Assembly: GCA_030267965.1 (NCBI GenBank)
Contig: BRYA01000722.1
Coordinates: 466 to 54,207 of the forward strand
Direction: 5' to 3'
DNA length: 53,742 bases
Origin: Triparma columacea
Taxonomy: Eukaryota; Sar; Bolidophyceae; Parmales; Triparmaceae
Shown: positions 10,401 to 21,436 of the stretch, one piece after another
Layout of the letters: every line of letters starts with the position of its first letter
Position numbering within the stretch: the stretch's first letter is position 1
Position numbers and translations under genes: made by a program
The notes under the pieces: generated by a model
The model's input: the letters and a program-made list of their open reading frames with translations, nothing else
Databases searched by the model: none
What the model was told of the DNA's origin: nothing

Positions 10401-13400
10401 CCTCTTCTTCGCCTTGGTTGCCTCCTTGCCCATCCCGGGAGTCCTGAACATGTACTGCCTTTCCATGAACTTGAGCCAACCGTTGAAGCAGATCCACATA
10501 TCTTTGACCCTCTTGTAGGTGATCATTCCCATCTCCACCTTCCTCCATTTAACGCAGAGGCGGAGCCAGTTCCTGAGCTTCTGCCTGGCATACATGCTGC
10601 TTGCCCTTCTCATCATGACAAGGAGTCTTATCCTTCTAATGTACCTCCACTTTATGTTGACACCGTAGAATCTGTCAACCTCCTCCCTTATCCTTGCCGC
10701 GACCTCGAAGAGGCGCCTAGCGGCGTGAACCTGGAATTCAGCGACATAGTCGAGGCTCTTTTTGTCTGCCAGGTGCGTCTCTGACGCTTTTTGCTCCATG
10801 AACTGTTTCATGAGGGCCTCTCTCCTCTCCCTTAAGGTCTGCTTATTCTCCATCTTCCTTTGCCACTCGACCAACTGGCTTTTCTTGTCCTTGACGTAAT
10901 CCCTTAGCTGCTGCGTCTGGTTGTAAGTCTTGTCCATCTGGGTGTTTCTAATATCCCTGTCGTACTCTAGCTGGTCCCTAGTGAGGGCGACCCCATTCAT
11001 GTCAGACTTGAACCTGTCCCTGCTGCTCGCGATGCTGGGGGCAATATCGAACGTGCTGATAAGACTGTCGCGCTTAAGGCCGTCGCTATCGACTGACGAC
11101 GCGACACTGCCACTTATTCTCCTCCTGCACTGGTCGACGAAGTACTTGAAGTAATGCCTCTTCATCTTGCGCTTGTAAAGGTGGACGACGAAGCGATCCT
11201 TCTTATTGAGGACGATATTGTCGTAGAGGAACTGGAGGCAACGGGGTCCAGATCTTTGTAACATGGCGTAGCTGGTCTTCATCTGGAATTCGCACTTTGT
11301 CTTGAAACGCATGTAGCAGCCCTCACATATCTTGATCATGTCGTCGGGAAGGGAGGACGCCCACGGTGTATCAAAGACCGTAGGGAATGGGGGGGTGCGG
11401 GGCTCTAGGCCTGGTGGCTTCGTGGTGTAACGGCAACCGTAAAAAGGATTACCAACGGGTGCAATATACTCATCCCCCGTGTCAACCTTTTGCTTGCCTC
11501 CCTCCAGCTGTGCCTTGAAGGCCTCGAGCTCGTGCTTGGCAACACCTTCCGCCAAGAATGCGGGAGAAGTGTCCATGCGGTGTATCAGCGGTCGCGGGGA
11601 CTTTTTCGGGGTTTGCTGCTTGTCTGAGGCAGTCGAGGTGGCCTTCTTGGAGCTCCTTCTCTTCTTCTTCTTTCCTCCCTTCCCTTTCCCATCCGTCTCG
11701 TCCTTCCCCCCCCCAGTGAGGCTTTCTATTCCTTTGCTCGTGTGCTCAACCTTGTTCCTTGGCTTGCTGGCGACACTTTTGGCCTCCTTGGCCTTCTTAA
11801 TGGCGTGGATCTTCCTGTCCTGTTCGTCCAGGATATAGCCCCTGAAGTACTTCTCCACCCTGCCCTTCATGAGCTTGCGGCAGAAATTGAAGTACCTCCA
11901 GACGTGAAGGGCCCTGTACTGGAGCTCCATTTTCTGCAATGAGCGAAGCGATGATGGCGTTATTGCTTAGAATTGTCACTTACTTGCATTGCTTCACTTC
12001 TTGTCACGTAAATCATTCTCACCTTGTTTTCTGCCATCCTGTAGCCCCTCCTGAACCATGCAAGTCTGCAACCCTTCCTCCTCTGTGCGTACCTCCTCCA
12101 CTTCTTCAATATGAGTCTCACGAGCTTGTGCATTAGCTTTAGCCTCATATCCATGGCGATCCTCCTGTCCTTGACCTCCTTCTTGACGTACCTCCCCCAG
12201 GCCCTGAAGTGCCTGAGCTCCTCGTACGAGAGCCAGATCCTCTTGAGCTGCTTGCCCTTCTTGCGAGCGAGAATCTTGTGGACTGCCCACCTCCTCCAGA
12301 CATAAAAGGGCCAGAAGCAGCCAACGTATGTCCTCTGAATCCTCTTGACACCCTTAAACCACCGGTTCCACTCCCTGAGGGGGCGCCAGCAAAACTTCCT
12401 CAGCGCCGTCCTCGTCAGCGCCCACTTGGCCCAGGACCCAAAGTAGACCATCTTAAAAGCGGCCTCCTTGTCCTTCCACATCTTCATGGCCTTCCTAATG
12501 ACCCTTCTCTTCTTAAGTCCCCTATAAGCGGCTTGCATCCTCAGGGTCAGGTACTCGAGTATGCACTCCACAGCCTCCTTTATCTTGAGGCCGTCCAGTC
12601 CCCTGGCGTTCAGTATGCAGTTGACCATGCAGAGCCTGATGGGGTTAAGGGGCACGTGGACGCACCTCCCGTGGTTCTTGGCAAAGTACTGCTCGTTGAT
12701 CCGCCTCCGAGCGGTAGTCTGGAACTCTGGAGGGTCCAACCCGGCGGTGAAGATGTGGAAGAGGCTCCTCTTGTGGGATTCACCGATCTTGACGCCCCAG
12801 CCGACCTTGAACTTTGCGTTCTTGTAGTTGGGGTCCTCCTCCCTAAGACTGACAATATGCCCTACCATGTTCATGAAAACTTCGTGGTAGCTCTGGTCCC
12901 AAGCGTCGGAAACATCCATAATTGCCTTTGCCCTCGCCGCCTCCATCTTCTGCTCGTAGAGTTTTCTCTGCCTCTCGTCCTTCTGTTTCTCTTCCCTCTC
13001 TTTCCTGATCTTCTCGGCCCTCTCCTGGTCCCACTCTGCCCTCTCCTCCTCGCTAGGGTAGACAGTTTCGTAAAATACCTTGTACGTTATGAACGGATCG
13101 TCCTTCTTCGAGAGGGGTACCCTCTCCTCTACATCCGCGCTACAGTAGTCGAGGATGCCCTGCGCAATGTGCTCATCCATGACCCATCCCTCCTCCCCAG
13201 GTGAAGAGCCCTCTGCGTTGAGGGAGGGGCCGACCTGGTGCGCAAAGAGCTTCAGGACCTGCGAATGATGGCGATGGGAGGGGGGGGGAGTGGGGGGGGG
13301 GGGTGAGCAGCAGAAGGTGGGAAGGTCGAGGGTGATGGCAGGAGGAAATATTGAGTTGGCTTCACACATGATGTTACAACTTACCTCGACTTCAGTGCAA

Positions 13401-15000
13401 CCTGGTCCAATCTCTCTGTTCCTAAGAATCCCCGCAAGCCCTGTCCCCCTAACATCGTTTCCCTTCGGTTCCTTAAGAAGGTTGAGGTTCGAGAGACTTT
13501 TCATCCTCAACCTCCTCTGCCTCCTCTTCTCGTTCGCCGAGTCAATCCCAAAGAACCCTAGTATACAGTCCCAGCTATAATATATCTTCTTCCTCGTCGC
13601 TCTCAGCGCGATCTGCAGGAGCTTATCAAGTTCCTGTCTTGTTAGCTGTTTCGGCGGTCTAGCTTTCATTGCCGCAATCGTCCTCGCATATATAATCGCC
13701 TTCCTCCAAAGTTTCCTGCACCTCGCCTTCCCCAGCGGTGGCCTCACCCCGTCGATAGGGTCGAGAGGCCACCTGTCCCCGTATTTTTCGTAAAGCATTC
13801 TAGCCTCAGCGGCCTGCTCCTTCCGGAGCTCGTCCATCCTGTCGCGGGTAGCTAAAGGGTAGTTACCGTACCGGCCAGCTAGCTTCTGCTGGATACTACG
13901 TTTTAGGTTGGGGGAACCGACGAGGACCGTCTTCCGGAGCCGAGAACGAGCCTTGTCTGGGCCTGATTCTACATCGAAAAGAGCATCGGCGACGAACTGA
14001 GCACGGAGTGGGGGGCGGAAGAAGGGTGAGATGGCGTTTGTTAGGCGTTTTCCTCTTCCCAAAGGTGTCAATCATCACTTCACCCTTCCTTCTCACCTTT
14101 TCTGGTACGTGTGGGTTAAGGTAATTATAAGCCGATATATTTGGTGGTACTGGCCTAGGTAGCTTCGGCGTGCTCTTTGCATTGTTCTGCGGTTTCTCCG
14201 TAACCCAGAAGGACATTTCCGAGGGTGGGTTCTGGTTTCTGTTCAGCATTATCTCCTGGACTGGGCTTGAAGTCTCTTCGCGGAGGTCCGAGGGTTTTGA
14301 GGGGGGCGGGGAAGATGCTTCTAAGGCCTCGAGCTCTTTGCGGGCGCGGACGACGATAGGGTCCATTGGGAGTTGACGGTGGTTGTCCACCTTCGATAGG
14401 AGGTCCTCGACATTTATGTGATGGGCGAGCAGGAGCTGCAATGGGGGGGGGGGTGGGGGGGGGAGGGGTGAGTTGTTGTGCCCTGTTGATGCAAATTTCA
14501 CCTCATTCGCTCACCTCGCTTGTCTCTAGCCTCTCCTTCATTTTCTCTGTGTCCGTCTTGGTTTCCTCCCCCAACACCAGCAGCGGCCCCGGCTGCTTGG
14601 GGTACCACTCCCTATTATCTCTCCTGCTCATCACCGCAGAGCCGGGTTTTCCGTCCGCGTCCTCTATTTTCCTTTCCTTTATTGCATCCAGGAGCTTCGA
14701 TGCCCCCACCACATTGTTGTAGTGGTGGACATGACCCTCGTCGCCAGGATGCGCCACAGCAGCCAGGTATAGCGTGTCTATAACCTCAGTCTCGAACCCG
14801 CCGGGTTGAACGAAACCGCCAGGACTAGAGATGGGGGATTGATCAGGTCGTTGGAGTTGATCAGGTCGTTGGGCAAGGGTCATGTTGGGGTCAGGGTCAG
14901 AGGACGACATTGTAGGATCAACGAGCGGTGTTACGTCTATTTTGGCTTTCTCCCCATGTCGGCGAAGCGTTGAATTGAGGTGGGGGTAGTGATCAGTCAT
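7473..15000 (-). CDS. Large Sfi1-like, tryptophan-repeat coiled protein (probable centrin-binding/basal body)
   Basis: Five exons, 15000-14515, 14435-14097, 13996-13385, 13258-11984 and 11933-7473, join in frame to 2390 residues. The N-terminal part is disordered. From the third exon on it is a basic alpha-helical protein with spaced F/W-xx-W elements (WRPLREWNRWF, FWPFYVWRRWAV, FRAWGRYV, ILKKWRRYA, FHFWKTG) and IQ-like QAAYRGLKKRR. This resembles the centrin-binding helical repeats of Sfi1 and related centrosome/basal-body proteins. The last exon has a short SRAGG repeat (about 9720-9800) and an acidic tail. The intron 11983-11934 is only 50 nt. Sfi1-like is a pattern call, not a family match; a general IQ/calmodulin-binding scaffold is possible. 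The CFAP299, TMEM231 and IFT46 neighbours make a ciliary role reasonable. Confidence 0.6.
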
Positions 15001-15600
15001 TCCCCCAAAATGTTAACAGCACAAAGGACAAAGTTTCCTCCTCCTCAGCTTTTCCGAAGCTTTGGGCTTTGGGAGCCCTCCAGCCACCCCGAACCTCTCA
15101 TTTCACTTCCCAATGTAAGTCTGAAGTTCTTTATGACGATTGAATGATGGCCGAGCATGTCTTCGCTAATGTCTATTTGGCCATGGTATATATGTATAGT
15201 GTTGTTAGGTTTTGATTGGATAATTAAAAGTCCGCCCCCGCTCAACCACCCCCCGTGCGTATGTTATTTTGGCTACTTTTACTTTGTTTTAGCCGCATAA
15301 TGCAATATTTTCCTGTCTCTTTTGTAGTTTAACGCCTTAATGACCCATAAAATACAACAATTATCGGTGTAAGGCTTCAAAACAGTCAAATTTCACAACC
15401 CCACGATGTGACCAGCAGTGCAGTAGGTTAGGTTTTGTTCAATTTGAGCTCTATTGGCTTCAATTCGTTCTCAAACGATGGATGATATGTATTTCTTACG
15501 TATGTGTCCTAAGTTGTTCATCAAAAGACCATCAAAAGACCACTTCTACTCAACCCACTTACCCCCCCCCCCTTACCCCCCCTCTTCTCCCTCAAAGTTT
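15001..15600. other. Intergenic between two divergent start codons
   Basis: No gene seen. It presumably holds the promoters of the Sfi1-like gene (-) and the helicase (+). 15557-15600 is C-rich (runs of C separated by TTA) just before ATG 15601. An in-frame upstream ATG at 15478 would lengthen the helicase by 41 residues, but the stretch could equally be an untranslated intron (GTATGT at 15499, CAAAG at 15593-15597). Confidence 0.4.
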
Positions 15601-18600
15601 ATGTCAAATAGCAATCAAACGTCTAATAAACCATCTCGGTCTGCAGCTTCCTCCTCTCCTTCCCCTAGCGGTGCTAGTGGCGGCCCCGCCAACCCTTCAA
15701 TGGGTGGCAAGGGGCTGAAAACTCCACCACCAAACAATTCCAATAGTAACGCCTCAGGGCGCTCCAACAACCGTAGAGTAGGGGGCAGGGGAGGAGGAAA
15801 CCAGGGCGGCAGAGGTCAGGGAGGAAGGGGAAGGTGAGATGCCAAGAGAGGATGACGTGAGAGCCAGAGCTATTCCATTTTTAAGCCTAACACTTTACGC
15901 AACCTTCCTTCTCGAAGCAGATCGTCCAACAGAAACAACAACTCCGGCCGTGGCGGTGGCCGTGGATACGGCGGCAGGGGCCGTGGTGGTAGAGGATCAT
16001 ACAACAATAGAGACAACTACAACAATAGGAGCAACACCAACAACAGAAACGATAGCAACGCCCAGGATCTCCGCAACAACAGTAACGGCGACGTCGATGG
16101 TGACCTGCAGACCTCCTCCTTACTCCTGTCCAACAACGACAACATCGGCGGCGACCTGCTTTTCCAGCCCTCCCTTAACGACGGTAGCCCGGGTTCCAAC
16201 AACCCCAACGACAGCGACGTCATCGACGGGCAGGTTTTGGGAACGTCCCTGAACCTGGGGCTGGGTATGGGGCTAGACCTGGACCTCGGGGAACTCGGGG
16301 TTGGGGGGCTCGACGGGCTGGGCTTCGGGGGATTCGGGGGACTGGGGGGGGGGGGCAGGACCGAGTCGAGACTCGGAGACCTCCTTGGACACCCTGTCAA
16401 CTCAGTCACGCTCAATAGGGAGCAGCAACAAGTACAGCTACAGCTACAGCAACAGGAGGGAGGGCAGAACCAGCCCCCTCCTGCCCCACAGCAGCAGCAG
16501 GGGGGACAGCAGAGGGTAGTGGTGCTGAGGAGGGGCAACGACGGGACGACGACGACGTCGGTTGAATACAACAAGAACGAGGGTGCTGGCGGAAGGAGTG
16601 GGGGCACAGCGGCCAACAACAACACCTCCACGACCAACCAAGGTCCGAACCAAGGCCCTCACCAAGGCCCTCACCAAGCTCCTCACCAAGCTCCTCACCA
16701 AGCTCCTCACCAAGGTCCTCACCAACCCCACAACAACGCCCCTGCCCAACCCCCTGCCCAACCCTCGCTCAACAACCCTAACCCGACCCCTAAGGGACAT
16801 CAGCAAAACCAGCGCGGACAACGCAATCAGCGCGGGACACAAATCCTCCGCTCCCCCGAGAAGGAGGCCGAGGCCGCCCGTCGTCGGGAGGAGAACAGGC
16901 AAATAGCCAAACAGAAGAGGGAGGAGAGGAGGGAGAAGGAGAGGAAGAAGGCCGAGAAGAGGCAGGAGAACAGAAAGGCCAAGGAAGAAAGGAGGAGGAA
17001 ACAGGACGGAGGAGACGAGAACAACCCCCAAGGGGGGAAGGGGGAAGACAAACCGGCAGAGAAGAAGGCACCACCCCCTTCTGTCACGGCTCAGATCAAG
17101 GCGACGCAAAAGGTAGAGGTCTCCATCACGTCATCCACCGCGGTGGAGATGAGGAAACCCGCGCAGAGCGAGCAGGCGGAGGCGGTCAAGAGGTGAGAAT
17201 CGGAACAAATCCGAAGACCACTGCAATGACAACTAACACGACATTCTTTTTCCCGCCGGCTCTCACTCACTCGTCGTCACAGCTCCAAGCCTAGCGTCTC
17301 GGGCAAGAAGAAGAGGAGGGCCTATGAAGGGGAGAGAGGTCAGGAGTTTGTGGGCAGGCAGAGGCATTTTAACAAGATGGTCAGGGGGTGCTGCGAGGTC
17401 TCCGACATTGAGAGGATCAAGACTCACCTCGAGGACATTTCTTTCAACGGGTGCATGCTCGACTGCGGGACCCTCGAAATCGCGATGAAGACCTTTGTCG
17501 TCGCGGCGCACTTCGAGGACGCCCTATCCTGCCTCAAGCACAACGCGCTACCAGACACCCTCGACGCCATGCAGACTGAAAGGATCCTAGCGTCCCTGCC
17601 ACAGAACCTAAGGAACTCATCGGCGTTCACGGCGGCGGACATGATCAACGCGCTATGCATAGCCACCAACTTCAAGAACGGACAGACTGCCCGCGCCTAC
17701 TTCTTGAGGATCGTTCGCGGCATCGCACTCGAGTTCCTCGAGGAGGCCACTTCCGCCCGCGACAGGATATGCTCCGCCCCCTGCGAGCGCCTCGTAAGGA
17801 CGGGGCAGTGCGTGGTTGACGCGCAGCTCAGGAAGGGGAGGAGGGAGACCGAGATCCTCGTCCAGCCTGGACACCAGCTGGGTGTCTTCATACCGGAGAT
17901 CATGGACAGCAGGGGGATCCAGGCGGGAGACGCCGTCAGTATACTCCCTTACGCTGGGCCTTACCCCATGTCCGCGGAAAGCCTCGATAGGAACATGGTG
18001 GAAGCCACCGTCACGAGCGCGAGTCCCCTCATCATCAGGCTTCACGACAAGACCAACCGCCAACTCCAGAGGATGCTGACTGACCCCGCTCCAGGCAATG
18101 TTTACAGAATAGACAAGCTTGCCAACCGCATGGGCTTCAACAGGCAGCTCGAGGCCGCTAGGGTCGTCGCCGCGCCTCCGGAGAACACCGGGAACACAAA
18201 GCGCGACCAGCAACGTCCCAGCGAGGAGCTCGTCACCGCCATCACGGCAATGGACGAGAATATTGACAACATCATGCTCGGGGCCACCAACGGGAACTTC
18301 AACCAGCAGGCCAGGAACAACGTCGGAACGACGTCAACGGCCGAACTCTGCGCCCAGGCCTGCCCTCTCGAGTGCAACGGCAACAACGAGGACGAGGAAA
18401 GCATCAGGGCGTACAGCAGGCTGGCGCTCGAGAAGACGGGGCAGCTTGAGGGCTTGAACTCCTCCCAGAGGCTCGCCGTGCACCAGGCCGTGACGAACAG
18501 GCTCACGCTTGTCCAGGGACCCCCGGGTACCGGGAAGACTGCCGTCGCCATTAAGATCATGTCCCACTGGGCCAAGACATCCAACACCCCGGTCCTTGCT

Positions 18601-20175
18601 ACCTCAGACTCCAACATTGCCGTCGATAACCTTGTCGAGGGATGCGCGAAGGCAGGCCTCACCGTGGTCAGGCTGGGGAGGCCGGAGGCCATCAGGCCCG
18701 AACTCCTCAAGTACTGCGTGGACAAACCTGGAGGAAACAACCAAGGCAACAACGGAGGCTCGGGCGATGTCAGAACCGAAGGGATCGAGGGTCTCGAGGG
18801 CGGAACTTTTGGTGGCATCAGCAACACCGGGAACGCCAGCGGAGCCCAGATCTTCAAGGAGAAGATGAGGACCATCAAGAAGGCCCAGATCGTGTGCTGC
18901 ACCTGCATCGGGTCCGGCGGTGAGATTCTGGACGGGATGTTCTTCGAGAGGGTCCTGGTCGACGAGGCTACCCAGGCCACCGAGCCCGCCACCCTCGTCC
19001 CCCTCACCAGAGGCTGCAGGCAGCTCGTCCTAGTGGGAGACCACTGCCAGCTACCCCCCACCGTCCTGAGCACCAGGGCGGAGGAGGAGGGACTAGGGGT
19101 ACCGCTCTTCTCGAGGATGGTCGCGTGTGGAGTCCCGCCCTGCATGCTCGACACCCAGTATAGAATGCACCCTGCCATCGCCACCTTCCCCTCGGACCTG
19201 TTTTACGGAGGAAAGCTGTTGAACGGGGTCAGCCCCCCAGAGAGGAGGCCCCTTCCGGGCTTTCCGTGGCCCAGGGAGGAGTTCCCCGTCGCCTTCCTGC
19301 CCATCGAGGGCATCGAGGTCGATGACGGTGTGAGTAAGATGAACGAGGCCGAGGCCGAGGCGGCTTGCAACACAGTGCAGTTCTTGTTGGAGGGCGGGTG
19401 CAGCATCTCCGACGTCGCCGTGGTCACCCCCTACGCCGCCCAGGTCAGGCTCATCAAGCGCATGACGAGACAACTCGTGAGGGGACCCCCCTTCGTGGAG
19501 GTTAGTTCCGTAGATGGTTTCCAGGGTAGGGAGAAGGAGGCTGTGATCTTCAGTGCTGTGAGGTCGAACGATCACGGGAGCGTCGGTTTCGTGAGCGACT
19601 GGAGGCGCGTCAACGTCAGTTTCACCCGTGCGAGGAGGGCGCTGATTGTGATTGGTAACGACGTGTGCCTGAGGAGGGGAGACGTCGACACTTGGAGCCC
19701 GTGGATCAGCTGGGCTGACAGCCAAGGTATTAACATGAACTTTCCAGGGAAGCCCAGGGGCAGGTACGACGCCGAGCAGCTGAGGAGGGTCAGGGGGGGC
19801 ACGACGGCGGCGGAGATGCTCAAGGACGTGCTAGAGAGGCAGCAGGCTCAGCTGAAGACCGCGGAGGTTGAGCAGAAGAGGGCCATCAAGAACGGGCGCA
19901 ACGTTATTGAGGAGTTTGAGGGAGGGGAGCAGGACATCATGAGCGGTCCGAGGGGGATCGGGGGGGGGGTCAAGGTCAAGGAGGAGGTCAAGTTGGTCGG
20001 CAACTTCAATAGTAGCTGGGACGATAGCGACGATGACGGGGAAGGGGAGGAGGAGGAGGAGGAGGAGGAGGAGTGGGGGGGGGACTTGGCGCAACTCGTT
20101 AAGCCAAAGGCTAGGGAGGGGGGAGAGGAGGAACAGAGTGGATTGAGGGACGGATGGGATGATGACTCCGACTGA
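15601..20175 (+). CDS. UPF1-type superfamily 1 RNA/DNA helicase with RGG- and Q-rich N-terminus
   Basis: Exons 15601-15833, 15921-17192 and 17283-20175 join in frame to 1465 residues. Residues 1-500 are low complexity: RGG boxes, NNRN stretches, Gly/Leu repeats, QQ runs, a PHQAPHQG repeat (near 16640-16730) and a charged E/R/K helix. The core follows: Walker A GPPGTGKT (about 914-921), SDSNIAVDNL, DEATQATEP with D1062 (Walker B), GDHCQLPP, TQYRMHP, SSVDGFQGREKEAVIF and NVSFTRARRALIVIG. These are the SF1B motifs of UPF1, SMUBP2 and senataxin. The Cys/His N-terminal domain of true UPF1 is absent; about 530-800 could be the accessory 1B-like region. An acidic tail (EEEEEEEEW) ends the protein. 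It likely acts on RNA in the nucleus or in granules. Precise orthology is uncertain. Confidence 0.85.
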
Positions 20176-20197
20176 AAGTGTGGAATTTAGATGGAGA

Positions 20198-20365
20198 GGG
20201 GGTGAAGAGGGGGAGTGGGAAGAAAGCTAAGCTGACAAGATAGATTTTCGTAAAAACTAAGGGGACACGTATTACTTAGGGGGGTGAAGAGGGGGGGTGG
20301 GAAGAAAGCTAAGCTGCCAAGCAAGATAGATTTTCGTAAAAACTAAGGGGACACGTATTACTTAG
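20198..20365. repeat. Tandem duplication of about 80 bp, two copies
   Basis: Copy 1 (about 20198-20277) and copy 2 (about 20279-20365) share GGGAAGAAAGCTAAGCTG, GATAGATTTTCGTAAAAACT and GGGGACACGTATTACTTAG; copy 2 has a few extra bases (GCCAAGCAAG against GACAAG). The unit lies between the stop codons of the helicase and LYAR, and the end of copy 2 supplies the TAA stop of LYAR (complement of 20362-20364). Confidence 0.9.
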
Positions 20366-21210
20366 TTGAGCGTTACATGTTTCGCTTCAAGGCTGAACTT
20401 GTCCGAATTCTTGACAATCTTCTTGATGAATTTCTTGAAACTGTCGTCGTTCTCGCCTTTGTATATGTCCTTCTTGACTAGTTTGGCGTGGCTCTGTGCT
20501 CGAAGGGATTTGAGTTTGAGGGAGTTTGAGGGTGACGATTTCAGGATCTTCTTGATCACCTTCACTGCAGCGCTTGAGTCGGTGGAATCGGAAGTGGAAT
20601 CCGAGGGAGCCTTCCTCTTGTTTTTCCCACTCTCCTCCTTCTCCTTCGCCTCCTTCTCCTTCGCCTCCTTCTCCTCGAGCTCCTTCTTAACCATCGCCTT
20701 CTTCCTCTCTTCCTCCTCGGACTCCTTCTTCTTCTCCGCCTCCCTAATCTCGTTCTTCTCCGCCCTCAACTTCGCCAGGAAATCCCACATCATTCCAACC
20801 TCCCTCTCCTTCCCCCTCAACCTCAAGCTGTTGGCCGTAAAGTTCTTGAACTGCTTCTCCTTCCTTGGGACATTCTCGCAGTCGCAAAGCTGACAAAGGT
20901 AATCCCTGATGTTAGCGCCAGCCTCTGCCTTCCTCTCCCTCGCCTCCTCAACAATCGCGTTCCAAGCATCCTGCGGGGTCTGTTTCCCACCCTTCCCCTT
21001 CTCCCCCTTCCTCACTCCCCTATAAACAGTCCTCTCATATCTCTCAGCCTCTGATATACAAGAAGTATGGGCTCTGTAATCATCTCCGTGGAATGTTACG
21101 TTGCAATCCACACAGGTGACAGCATAACAGGAGCTGCAACGGGCAGCATGCTTATCTACCTGAGGCTTCTTTATGGACTCATTGCAACCTTCACAGACAA
21201 AGAATACCAT
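20362..21210 (-). CDS. LYAR: LYAR-type zinc-finger nucleolar protein
   Basis: A single exon of 282 residues. The N-terminus MVFFVCEGCNESIKKPQVDK is nearly the family signature, with paired zinc ligands continuing as HAARCSSCYAVTCVDC and FHGDDYRAHTSCISEAERY (LYAR-type C2HC fingers). The middle and C-terminus are Lys/Glu-rich coiled coil followed by a basic tail (VKVIKKILKSS, FKKFIKKIVK), as in the animal nucleolar protein that binds nucleic acid and pre-rRNA complexes. It sits head-to-head with the MFS carrier (226 bp between starts). Its stop codon lies in the duplicated 3' unit. Confidence 0.9.
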   Translation of the reverse strand: MVFFVCEGCNESIKKPQVDKHAARCSSCYAVTCVDCNVTFHGDDYRAHTSCISEAERYERTVYRGVRKGEKGKGGKQTPQDAWNAIVEEARERKAEAGANIRDYLCQLCDCENVPRKEKQFKNFTANSLRLRGKEREVGMMWDFLAKLRAEKNEIREAEKKKESEEEERKKAMVKKELEEKEAKEKEAKEKEESGKNKRKAPSDSTSDSTDSSAAVKVIKKILKSSPSNSLKLKSLRAQSHAKLVKKDIYKGENDDSFKKFIKKIVKNSDKFSLEAKHVTLN

Positions 21211-21436
21211 CGTTAGCGGAAGTTTGGAGTGCTTAGGAAGGGTGTATATAGATTTTGGAGGGATTAGTATAACTTTCGCGTCGATTTGTTACGTTTCGGG
21301 ATTTTTTCCTTGGATTGTTCTGTGGTCGATTTTTGCTGGTGCTCCTGCCCGGCCTCTGCTCAGAGTGGGGTCGACTCTCAATTCGGACTCAGCCATTTTC
21401 ATAATTTTTCATTGATCAACTCCGCTTCACGGGAAT

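Noticed and set aside
9927..10784. 285-residue open frame on the plus strand
   Set aside because: Lies wholly opposite the Sfi1-like last exon, which has better composition and splice support; no domain pattern.
12209..13204. 331-residue plus-strand frame
   Set aside because: Shadow of the Sfi1-like fourth exon; Pro/Leu-rich composition typical of antisense of Arg/Lys-rich coding DNA.
16017..17109. Pro/Leu-rich minus-strand frames opposite the helicase N-terminus
   Set aside because: Low-complexity mirror of the Q/N/RGG-rich exon.
18102..19184. 360-residue open frame on the minus strand
   Set aside because: Exact shadow of the helicase core, whose motifs are unmistakable on the plus strand.
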